DNA from: Calditrichota bacterium
Lineage (GTDB): Bacteria > Zixibacteria > MSB-5A5 > GN15 > FEB-12
NCBI GenBank assembly: GCA_030641085.1
Contig: DAOWIC010000352.1
Span: 1-6,117 of the forward strand
Direction of reading: 5' to 3'
DNA length: 6,117 nt
Every line of letters starts with the position of its first letter. The first letter of the stretch is position 1. Below the pieces are notes generated by a model, which saw only the letters and a program-made list of their open reading frames with translations, searched no databases and was not told where the DNA came from. A program made the position numbers and the translations under genes. Positions 1 through 5,943 of this stretch are shown here, piece by piece.

Positions 1-576
1 GATTTCGGTCGTGTCGAGGAATATCCGTCGGTCGTACAACTGGTTTTTGAGCCTGGTTTTCAGCGACACTTCGTCGGAAAAGTCGTGCGGGTTGCCCCAG
101 AGCACGGCCGCTTTGTGGCCGATATCAAGTCCGGCCCAGCGGTCATGGCGGATCGCGCCCGCTTTGCGCGAGTAAAGCCGCTCGCGGTCCATGTAAAACT
201 CCAGCGGTGCCCCGGTCGAGCCGCCGGTATGTTCGATAATGAGATCCTCGCGCGGGATATCGCGCGCCAGCATATCTTGACGATAGTTCTGGATATCGGT
301 TTTGGTAAGAACCGGCAGGCGGGCCAGGTCGGCCGGATCGCTCAGCTTGAGGGGGTCAAAACCTGCCTCGGCGAATCGCATTTTGTAGAACGGACAGTTT
401 TTCCCGGCGTGGATCAGCAGCTTTTTCAGTCGCTCCAGTTGCATTTGTTGTATCCGCTCGGGCGAATAGTATTGCGATTTCTCGAGCTGCTTCAGCCAGT
501 TGAGGTGGCTGCTTTTCTCGCGCGCGGCCACAATCGGGTCGATGATGTATTTCGCTATCGGTTGAACAATATCCAT
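1..576 (-). CDS. CapK/PaaK-like adenylate-forming enzyme (phenylacetate-CoA ligase family), N-terminal part, cut by window edge
   Basis: The minus strand is open from an ATG at 574-576 to base 1, giving 192 residues that begin MDIVQPIAKYIIDPIVAARE. Visible signatures are the family's N-terminal pattern LKKLLIHAGKNCPFYKMRF (residues 50-68), LPVLTKTDI (87-95) and the nucleotide-binding loop HTGGSTGAPLEFYMDRE (116-132). These are typical of PaaK-type enzymes that activate a carboxylate with ATP. Relatives named CapK lie in capsule clusters, where their substrate is mostly unknown. Family members are roughly 450 residues, so a little under half is visible, and the C-terminal domain lies outside. 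An in-frame TGA at 592-594 limits upstream starts. The ATG has no clear Shine-Dalgarno sequence, but a later Met (residue 45) would remove the conserved N-terminal region. It lies 96 bases downstream of ugd on the same strand, so it probably belongs to the same group, perhaps with its own promoter. The family call is firm. The substrate is not known. Confidence 0.88.
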   Translation of the reverse strand, partial: MDIVQPIAKYIIDPIVAAREKSSHLNWLKQLEKSQYYSPERIQQMQLERLKKLLIHAGKNCPFYKMRFAEAGFDPLKLSDPADLARLPVLTKTDIQNYRQDMLARDIPREDLIIEHTGGSTGAPLEFYMDRERLYSRKAGAIRHDRWAGLDIGHKAAVLWGNPHDFSDEVSLKTRLKNQLYDRRIFLDTTEI

Positions 577-630
577 AAGCGACGTCTTGCGTCAGATCAG
601 CGTCGCCGGGCCGTACCGGTCCGACGACTT

Positions 631-636
631 ATTATA
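631..636 (-). promoter_or_regulatory. Possible -10 hexamer ahead of the CapK-like gene
   Basis: Read on the minus strand, this is TATAAT, an exact match to the sigma-70 -10 consensus, 54 bases before the CapK-like start codon and just past the palindrome at 648-667. No good -35 element sits 16-18 bases upstream; the best nearby match, GTGACG, is at a poor spacing. It could give the CapK-like gene an internal promoter, or be chance. Confidence 0.22.
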
Positions 637-647
637 TCGAAGCTCTT

Positions 648-667
648 CGGCGTCACCGGTGACGCCG
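648..667. repeat. Perfect 20-base palindrome between ugd and the CapK-like gene
   Basis: The sequence CGGCGTCACCGGTGACGCCG equals its own reverse complement over all 20 bases. In a leftward transcript it starts about five bases after the ugd stop codon and could fold as an 8-base-pair GC-rich stem with a CCGG loop. The bases that follow (AAGAGCTTCGATATAATAAG) are not a U-tract, so it is not a classical intrinsic terminator. It may be an RNA-stabilising or attenuating hairpin, or a DNA site for a dimeric regulator. The symmetry is seen directly. The role is inference. Confidence 0.6.
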
Positions 668-672
668 TCGTT

Positions 673-1974
673 TCAGTTCCGGCCGGTGCAGATATAGGCA
701 AACCCTTTGTCGCGGATGTCCTGCGCTTTGTAGATATTACGGGTATCATACAAATTGAGTGTGCGGGCTTTTTCTTTTATTTTGTCGAAATCCAGATCAC
801 GGAACTCGTGCCATTCGGTAGTGATAATAATCAGATCGGCACCGTCACAGGCTTCCGGGTAACTGCTGCAGTACTTGACATCCGGCAACGCCTTCTTGGC
901 TTCGTCCATAGCGGCTGGATCATAGGCGCGCACCATGCCGCCCTCTTCCTTCACTCTTTGGGCGATGTGCAGCGCCGGCGACTCACGAACATCGTCGGTC
1001 TCCGGTTTAAACGACAACCCCAGCAGTGTTACTGTCTTGCCGTCGAAGGAACCGAGCAGTTCGCGGCTTTTTTCTACCACCGTCTCTTTCTGGCGCAGGT
1101 TTACCTCGTTGATCGTATTGCCCAGCCGGAAATCATAGCCGACCTTTTTAGCCAGACTGACAATAGCGTTGACATCCTTGGGAAAACAGGAACCGCCGAA
1201 ACCGGGACCGGGGTGCAGGAACTTGGAGCCGATCCGTTTATCCATGCCGACTGCTCGGGCGACATCGTACACATCGGCGCCTACATGGTCACACAGGTTG
1301 GCGATTTCGTTGATGAACGATATTTTCAGCGCCAGCATCGTGTTGGAGGCGTACTTGATCATTTCGGCGGTCTCGTTGGTGGTGCTGATAATCGGCGTTT
1401 CCAAAAGATAAAGCGGGCGATAAATGTCTTTTACGATAGCCAGGGCGCGTTCGGAATCGGAGCCGATCACGATGCGGTCGGGACGCAGGAAATCGTTGAC
1501 AGCGGCGCCTTCACGAAGGAATTCCGGGTTGGAGACAACGTCGAAATCATTCGGTTCGGTCTGACTCTCCCGAATTATCTTTCTCAGCTCGCGCGAGGTT
1601 CCCACCGGGACGGTGCTTTTCATGACGATAACTTTGTAATCGTTCATGGCCCGTCCGATCTCTCGGGCGACCTCGTGCACATATGACATGTTGCTGGTGC
1701 CGTCCTCGTTCTCCGGCGTGCCGACGCCGATGAAAATCACGAGGCTGCGTTTGACGGCTTCCTCCAGATCGGTGGAGAAACGCAGGCGGCCGAGCTTGAT
1801 ATTGCGCTTGATAAGCTGCTCCAGACCGATCTCGTAGATCGGCACCTCGCCTTTTTTCAACCGGCTGATTTTCTTCTTATCATTATCCACACAGATTACA
1901 TTCATGCCGAAATCGGATAAACAGGTGCCTGCTACCAGTCCAACATATCCCGTACCGACAATGCAGATATTCAT
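673..1974 (-). CDS. ugd: UDP-glucose 6-dehydrogenase
   Basis: This 433-residue cytoplasmic enzyme oxidises UDP-glucose to UDP-glucuronate with two NAD+. The Rossmann NAD site is GTGYVGLVAG (residues 7-16) with the acidic ribose-binding D30. Other family motifs are GVGTPENEDGTSNMSYV (83-99), KSTVPVGTS (119-127), NPEFLREG (149-156), the K207/N211 pair in KYASN, and PGFGGSCFPKD (257-267) with the catalytic Cys263 and supporting Asp267. The C-terminal UDP-binding domain carries GLSFKPETDDVRESPA (319-334). Length and motif order are standard, with no sign of damage. The start is supported by AAGGGAG eight bases upstream. Its ATG lies one base past the stop of the epimerase gene, so the two should be translationally coupled. 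It supplies UDP-glucuronate to the epimerase encoded just upstream. The KPxxDDxRxSPA motif fits both UDP-glucose and UDP-mannose-type dehydrogenases, but the whole protein matches the UDP-glucose type best. Confidence 0.97.
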   Translation of the reverse strand: MNICIVGTGYVGLVAGTCLSDFGMNVICVDNDKKKISRLKKGEVPIYEIGLEQLIKRNIKLGRLRFSTDLEEAVKRSLVIFIGVGTPENEDGTSNMSYVHEVAREIGRAMNDYKVIVMKSTVPVGTSRELRKIIRESQTEPNDFDVVSNPEFLREGAAVNDFLRPDRIVIGSDSERALAIVKDIYRPLYLLETPIISTTNETAEMIKYASNTMLALKISFINEIANLCDHVGADVYDVARAVGMDKRIGSKFLHPGPGFGGSCFPKDVNAIVSLAKKVGYDFRLGNTINEVNLRQKETVVEKSRELLGSFDGKTVTLLGLSFKPETDDVRESPALHIAQRVKEEGGMVRAYDPAAMDEAKKALPDVKYCSSYPEACDGADLIIITTEWHEFRDLDFDKIKEKARTLNLYDTRNIYKAQDIRDKGFAYICTGRN

Positions 1975-1975
1975 T

Positions 1976-2938
1976 CTATAGACTCCCTTGATTATTTAAG
2001 TACCAGCTTACGAAATTCTTCAGCCCCTTGTCGATGGATACCTTCGGTTCATAGCCGATCATCCGTTTTGCCTTGGAGATATCGGCAAAGGTCTGCTCGA
2101 CATCGCCCGGTTGGGGATCCACCGTTTTAATGTTTGCCTTGCGGCCGACATGCTTTTCAATCTTCGCTATCAGCGACGCCAGCTCGATTGTGTCGGAGCG
2201 CCCGAGATTGAAAATCTCGTATTCGAATTCGGCCGCGCGGCATGCGACTATGCCGTCGACAATATCATCAACATAAGTATAGTCTCTTTTTGTCCGCCCG
2301 TCACCGAACATCCTGATCTCCTCGCCGCGATGGATCCGGTCGATAAACATGTGGATCGCCATTTCCGGTCGTTGCCGCGGTCCGTAAACCGTGAAAAAGC
2401 GCAGGCAAGCCGCTTTGATATTGTACAGATGATGGTAGGTGTAGACCATCAGTTCGCCGGATTTTTTGGTCGAGGCATAGGGCGAGATCGGGTTATCGAC
2501 CGGGTCGGTCTCGGCGAAGGGGACCGTCTTGTTGTTGCCGTATACCGACGATGAAGAGGCGAAGATCAGTTTCGACACGCCGAATTTACGGCAGGCCTCG
2601 AGAATATTCATAGTGCCGATCAGATTGACCTCCTGGTAGAGCACCGGCCGCGCAATAGACGGTCGCACGCCCGCCATGGCCGCCAGATGGATAACCTCGT
2701 CAAAAGCGCCCGCCTCAAAGCAGGCCTCGACGACGGCAGTCTCCCGGATATCGCCCTCGACCAGCCGATAGCGGTCGTTTTTCAGGTGAGCGGCGATGTT
2801 GTCGCGCTTAATGGCCGGATTGTAGAAGTCGTTGAAATTATCCAGTACGGTCACATGATGCCCGTCGCTCAGCAAGCGATCGACCAGATGTGATCCGATA
2901 AACCCGGCGCCACCTGTTACAAGTATAGAATCAGCCAT
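1976..2938 (-). CDS. NAD-dependent sugar-nucleotide epimerase, probably UDP-glucuronate 4-epimerase
   Basis: This 320-residue extended short-chain dehydrogenase/reductase probably interconverts UDP-glucuronate and UDP-galacturonate using tightly bound NAD. It shows TGGAGFIGSHLV (residues 8-19) for NAD binding, D33 at the end of the second strand, D63 in GDIR, HLAAMAGVRPS (84-94), the active-site serine strand SSSSVYG (128-134), and the YxxxK pair Tyr154/Lys158 in PYASTKKSGE. RFFTVYGPRQRPEMAIHMF (180-198) and RDYTYVDD (218-225) shape the sugar-nucleotide pocket. The AGVRPS segment and PRQRPxMAIHxF are typical of UDP-hexuronate 4-epimerases and argue against a decarboxylase of the UXS/ArnA type. 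Coupling to ugd, whose product is the expected substrate, supports the assignment. UDP-glucose or UDP-GlcNAc 4-epimerase remains possible from sequence alone. The start is set by the Rossmann motif beginning within ten residues. A GAGGG (2952-2956) lies 13 bases upstream, slightly far for a ribosome site. It is the first gene of the leftward group. Confidence 0.9.
   Translation of the reverse strand: MADSILVTGGAGFIGSHLVDRLLSDGHHVTVLDNFNDFYNPAIKRDNIAAHLKNDRYRLVEGDIRETAVVEACFEAGAFDEVIHLAAMAGVRPSIARPVLYQEVNLIGTMNILEACRKFGVSKLIFASSSSVYGNNKTVPFAETDPVDNPISPYASTKKSGELMVYTYHHLYNIKAACLRFFTVYGPRQRPEMAIHMFIDRIHRGEEIRMFGDGRTKRDYTYVDDIVDGIVACRAAEFEYEIFNLGRSDTIELASLIAKIEKHVGRKANIKTVDPQPGDVEQTFADISKAKRMIGYEPKVSIDKGLKNFVSWYLNNQGSL
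1983..1989 (-). promoter_or_regulatory. Ribosome binding site of ugd, inside the end of the epimerase gene
   Basis: On the minus strand this reads AAGGGAG, eight bases before the ugd ATG and inside the last codons of the upstream epimerase gene. With the stop (TAG, 1978-1976) and start (ATG, 1974-1972) one base apart, it points to coupled translation of the two sugar-nucleotide enzymes. Confidence 0.75.
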
Positions 2939-2968
2939 ATATGATATCGCACCCTCGCCAATGATGAA

Positions 2969-2996
2969 ATTTTGTCCTCAAAAGTGACGTTGTCAA
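2969..2996 (-). promoter_or_regulatory. Predicted sigma-70-like promoter of the leftward group
   Basis: On the minus strand an exact TTGACA (-35, 2996-2991) is followed after 16 bases by CAAAAT (-10, 2974-2969; four of six consensus bases). Transcription would start near 2962, giving a leader of about 24 bases containing the GAGGG at 2952-2956 ahead of the epimerase ATG. Position and spacing are coherent. If the organism uses a non-standard housekeeping sigma consensus, this would not hold. Confidence 0.5.
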
Positions 2997-3152
2997 GTAA
3001 TATCGACCACCTACCTCGATTTATAACCTTAAAAGCGAAAAGGAGTTGCCGATACGAGCCGCCGCCGCTCATTGCCTCTTCGATTCAAATCCCACTTTCT
3101 TCCATCGACAATTTCGGATGCCGCTACGCTCTGAACGACGGTAACTTGCTTA

Positions 3153-3182
3153 TTGATTTTTGACTGTTTGGGTCGATATATT
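3153..3182 (+). promoter_or_regulatory. Possible promoter of the rightward group
   Basis: TTGATT (-35, 3153-3158; four of six consensus bases) and TATATT (-10, 3177-3182; five of six) are separated by 18 bases. The start would be near 3189, leaving a leader of about 38 bases to the acyltransferase ATG. A second hexamer, TTGACT (3160-3165), is closer to consensus but only 11 bases from the -10, so it does not pair well with it. Confidence 0.35.
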
Positions 3183-3226
3183 AGAGAACCGGCAACCGTT
3201 ACACTTCATCCAATGGCGGGCAATGA

Positions 3227-3778
3227 ATGATCAGGATATTGAGACACTTAATACGCGAACTGTTGAATGATTTTGGGCGCAACCAGATCATGTATTCGCT
3301 GGTGAGAAACTGCCCCGGCGAGTCAGGTTTTGCCCTGAGACACTGGGTGATGAGAAAGCGGTTCAAGAAGATCGGGCAGGATGTGCGCATTCATGAAGGA
3401 GTGCGGCTCAGAAACGCCCATAAGATCGAATTGGGTGATAGAGTAACACTGGGCGTGGAAAACTTTATTCAGGCCGGGGGCGGGGTGGAGATCGGCGATG
3501 ATAGCGTGCTCGGCCCGGGAGTCAAAGTCTGGACCCAGAACCATGCCTTCGCCGACCCGAACACGCCGATTCGGGATCAGGGAGCCGATTACAGAAAAGT
3601 CGTTATCGGAAAAGATGTCTGGATCGGCGCCAATGCTTTTATCATGCCGGGTGCGGAGATAGGTGACGGTGCGGTCATATCGGCGGCGGCCGTGGTGGGT
3701 GGCAAAAAGATACCGCCGTATAGCATCCTGGCCGGAAACCCGGCGCGCGTGATCGGCTCCAGATCACAGAGGGGTTAG
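3227..3778 (+). CDS. Hexapeptide-repeat (left-handed beta-helix) O-acyltransferase
   Basis: This 183-residue protein probably transfers an acetyl or similar group from acyl-CoA to a sugar hydroxyl, as in the WcaF/NodL/maltose-acetyltransferase superfamily. From about residue 50 it is built of hexad turns: IHEGVRLRNAHKIELGD, VEIGDDSVLGPGV (87-99), VVIGKDVWIGANAFIMPGAEIGDGAVISAAAVV (125-157). It ends in the classic PPYSILAGNPARVIG (163-177). NHAF with His106, after the VKVWTQ strand, is the expected catalytic histidine, and PIRDQG (114-119) is the usual loop. The first 48 residues form a basic, probably helical extension without a clear signal peptide or membrane span. An in-frame TGA at 3224-3226 directly before the ATG makes 3227 the earliest start; Met22 is an alternative. 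The ribosome site is weak (GGCGGG at 3215-3220). It is first in the rightward group, five bases before the next gene. Acceptor sugar and acyl group cannot be read from sequence. Confidence 0.92.
   Translation: MIRILRHLIRELLNDFGRNQIMYSLVRNCPGESGFALRHWVMRKRFKKIGQDVRIHEGVRLRNAHKIELGDRVTLGVENFIQAGGGVEIGDDSVLGPGVKVWTQNHAFADPNTPIRDQGADYRKVVIGKDVWIGANAFIMPGAEIGDGAVISAAAVVGGKKIPPYSILAGNPARVIGSRSQRG
3768..3774 (+). promoter_or_regulatory. Ribosome binding site of the methyltransferase-phosphotransferase gene
   Basis: AGAGGGG lies nine bases before the ATG at 3784 and inside the last codons of the acyltransferase gene, whose TAG is at 3776-3778. It fixes the start of the large gene and implies cotranscription and coupled translation. 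Confidence 0.7.
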
Positions 3779-3783
3779 ACTAC

Positions 3784-5901
3784 ATGGCAGGCAACTACAT
3801 CGCATGCCCGGAATGCCGGGGAGTTCTCAATCAGGACGACGCGTCGCTTGAGTGCGGCGCTTGCGGTCAGAAGTATGATTCCAAGTGGGGCTTTCCCCTG
3901 TTTTCCAAAAACCGGGACTTTTACTACTGCCCTACCGATAAAGAATTCCTGACGACCACTCTCGATGAATATTACCCGAAAATTAAGGCCGATCCACTCG
4001 AATGGGAACGCTTTCTGGCTAAAATTCTTAGCAATGTCCCGGATAATAGAAACAAGAACGAATGGGTCGAAAACCTGGTCGATGAAAGCCGGGGCAGCTA
4101 CAAGTATCTGCTTTCGCTAAAGCCGGGCAGCCACGTGCTGAATTACGGATGCGGTTGGGACAACACCACGATCAGCCTCGCCCGCACCGCCTCGAAAGTG
4201 ACCGCTGTTGACCTGACTCGCCAGCGGGTGCAGGTACTCGCGCTGAAGAAGCTGTATTACGGACTGGATAACATCGACCTGATCTGTTGCGGCGACCGGC
4301 CCTACCTGCCGTTTGCCGACAACACTTTCGACGCCGTTTTTGTCAACGGTGTTCTGGAGTGGGTTGCATCCGACTGGTCCTGGGCAGAAGAGAAATACAG
4401 GCAGATTCACAGCAAGCCGAAAAAGGCGCTTAAGTACCTGAAAGAGGTCTACACATCACACCGCCCGCGCGACATTCAGTTGCGAATACTGATGGAATGG
4501 AACCGGATCCTCAAGCCGGAGGGTGAACTTTATATCGGTATCGAGAACCGTCACTCGCGCGAGTACTTCGGGCAGCGGCCTGACGCGGATTCCAGTATCT
4601 GGTTCGGGTCGCTCTATCCGCGACCGCTGGCCAATCTCGTCGCGCTGGCGACAAGGCACCGCCCGTACCTGACCCACACCTACAGCCGTAGCGGTTACGC
4701 GAAGCTCCTGCGCGAGGCGGCCTTTAAACGCGCCCGCTTTTTCTCCATCGAGCCTACCTATCGCCGCCCGACCGACATCATCAATCTCGATAGCAAGACG
4801 GAAGTGCGTGAGTACATTGACAACGCTGACTCCAGGGTGAAAAAGATAACGCCTTGGATGTATAGCCGGACCTGTACTTCGTTCGGGATGTCGATCAAGA
4901 AGGAGAGCGAGCCGCAATCGTGGGTGTACGATGCAGTTTCGGACTTTTTCCACAAAACCGACCGGCCCGAAAACCAATATCAGGTGCGCTCGATTAAGGC
5001 CAACCGCAAGAACAAGTTTATGGTCTTTGTAACCCGTGAGTCGGACCCTGAAGAGGGATTTGTTCTCAAGGCGCCGATAAACGACGGAGCCAAAGAGTTT
5101 TTGGCCAACAATCGCGAAGGCCTCAATCATGTCCACGCCATGCTCGACAATCGGCCCGATGACGGCCGGGCCGGCGATCTGCTGCCGAAGTTCGTTTACG
5201 ACGGCTCGTTCCGAGGACAGCCGTACTCGGTCGAATCGATCTGTCCCGGGCGCAGTTGGAGCAATACCGCCGACAGCGAGCCCGACAGCCGGGTGCTCGA
5301 CGACCTGGTTGAGATTATGGCCGAACTAAGCGCTCTTGATTTTGGCGAGGTTGGCAAAGAGCGACTCTCGGCCAATTTCAAGAACAAGGTTGACTGTTTC
5401 CGGCCACTTATCAGCTATGAAAACACGGACGGCTGCTGTGCCCTGGATCGAATTACCGACCGGGTTCTGGCGGCGATTGACAGTTACGACGGCGTGACTC
5501 ATCTGCGCAAGGGCGATTTCACCATGGGCAATGTCCTTGTCAAACAGGGCCGTCCTTCCGGCCTGATCGATTTCGATGAGCATGGGGCGACCTGTTTCAA
5601 GCTGGCCGATTTTGCGGAGCTTGTCTATTCATTCGCCCGAATCCGCGACGGCGTTTACTGGGCGGACAGTACGCGTGCGCTGGTGACCGGTGAGTATGAC
5701 AGGCTGCCGGCGGTGCTGAAAATCAAGCAGCGGCTTCAGCAGCTCGACAGCAGCCCGGATGATCTCAAGATCGCCGCCTTGTCGGCCTGGGTGAATCATG
5801 TTTATTACGCTGTCCAGCATGAGGCAATCCGCTTTAACGCGCGGATTGTGGGAAAGCTGCTCGACGAGGTGCTGACCGCGCTGGATCCGGTGCTCTGTTA
5901 A
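3784..5901 (+). CDS. Zinc ribbon - SAM methyltransferase - APH-like phosphotransferase fusion protein
   Basis: This 705-residue protein has three parts. Residues 8-27 form a four-cysteine zinc ribbon (CPEC, then CGAC 12 residues on), in a Trm112-like context ending WGFPLF. Residues about 105-330 are a class I SAM methyltransferase: HVLNYGCGWDN (117-127, motif I), acidic D143, LPFADNTFDAVFVNGVLEW (175-193), and ILKPEGELYIGIENR (242-256). Residues about 390-700 resemble aminoglycoside/choline-kinase-type phosphotransferases: candidate ATP-site lysine K429 in FVLK, the catalytic loop RKGDFTMGN (575-583; D578, N583), and the metal-binding LIDFDEHG (594-601; D596). Both catalytic halves look intact. 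No signal peptide or membrane segment is visible, so it should be cytoplasmic. It is probably cotranscribed with the acyltransferase, five bases upstream. A likely role is methylation and phosphorylation of a glycan or its precursor. WbdD, the O-antigen chain terminator, is a functional parallel, not a shown homologue. The domain calls are strong. The substrate is unknown. Confidence 0.88.
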   Translation: MAGNYIACPECRGVLNQDDASLECGACGQKYDSKWGFPLFSKNRDFYYCPTDKEFLTTTLDEYYPKIKADPLEWERFLAKILSNVPDNRNKNEWVENLVDESRGSYKYLLSLKPGSHVLNYGCGWDNTTISLARTASKVTAVDLTRQRVQVLALKKLYYGLDNIDLICCGDRPYLPFADNTFDAVFVNGVLEWVASDWSWAEEKYRQIHSKPKKALKYLKEVYTSHRPRDIQLRILMEWNRILKPEGELYIGIENRHSREYFGQRPDADSSIWFGSLYPRPLANLVALATRHRPYLTHTYSRSGYAKLLREAAFKRARFFSIEPTYRRPTDIINLDSKTEVREYIDNADSRVKKITPWMYSRTCTSFGMSIKKESEPQSWVYDAVSDFFHKTDRPENQYQVRSIKANRKNKFMVFVTRESDPEEGFVLKAPINDGAKEFLANNREGLNHVHAMLDNRPDDGRAGDLLPKFVYDGSFRGQPYSVESICPGRSWSNTADSEPDSRVLDDLVEIMAELSALDFGEVGKERLSANFKNKVDCFRPLISYENTDGCCALDRITDRVLAAIDSYDGVTHLRKGDFTMGNVLVKQGRPSGLIDFDEHGATCFKLADFAELVYSFARIRDGVYWADSTRALVTGEYDRLPAVLKIKQRLQQLDSSPDDLKIAALSAWVNHVYYAVQHEAIRFNARIVGKLLDEVLTALDPVLC

Positions 5902-5943
5902 TCGAGCTGCCTGAGTTGACGTCACCTGTCTGACAGATTAAAT

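Larger units (their letters stand above)
2939..3226. other. Divergent intergenic region between the two polysaccharide gene groups
   Basis: These 288 bases separate the start codons of the epimerase (leftward) and the acyltransferase (rightward). They hold promoter-like elements facing both ways and a near-symmetric motif, TAATATCGACC at 2998-3008 and GGTCGATATATTA at 3171-3183. Short open frames here have no codon pattern or domain worth calling a gene. The edges look more AT-rich than the coding sequence. The middle (about 3040-3140) shows no feature I can name: no tRNA fold, no terminator and no tandem repeat. Confidence 0.7.

Noticed and set aside
577..672. Intrinsic terminator after ugd
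   Set aside because: The hairpin-forming palindrome is present but is not followed by a U-rich run in the leftward transcript, so I annotated only the palindrome.
85..1686. A 533-codon plus-strand open frame with ATG start
   Set aside because: It runs opposite the CapK-like gene, the intergenic gap and most of ugd, which have clear family motifs on the minus strand. Its translation shows no domain and it is best explained as an antisense shadow of biased codon use.
3080..3105. TTCGATTCAAATCCCAC resembles a tRNA T-arm
   Set aside because: The flanking bases do not form the required five-pair stem around the TTCAAAT loop, and I found no acceptor, D or anticodon arm upstream.
2972..3163. Small 63-residue plus-strand open frame in the divergent intergenic region
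   Set aside because: No ribosome site, no recognisable protein pattern, and it overlaps the predicted leftward promoter.
4456..5136. A 226-codon minus-strand open frame inside the fusion gene
   Set aside because: It lies fully opposite the methyltransferase-phosphotransferase coding sequence and has no recognisable motif.
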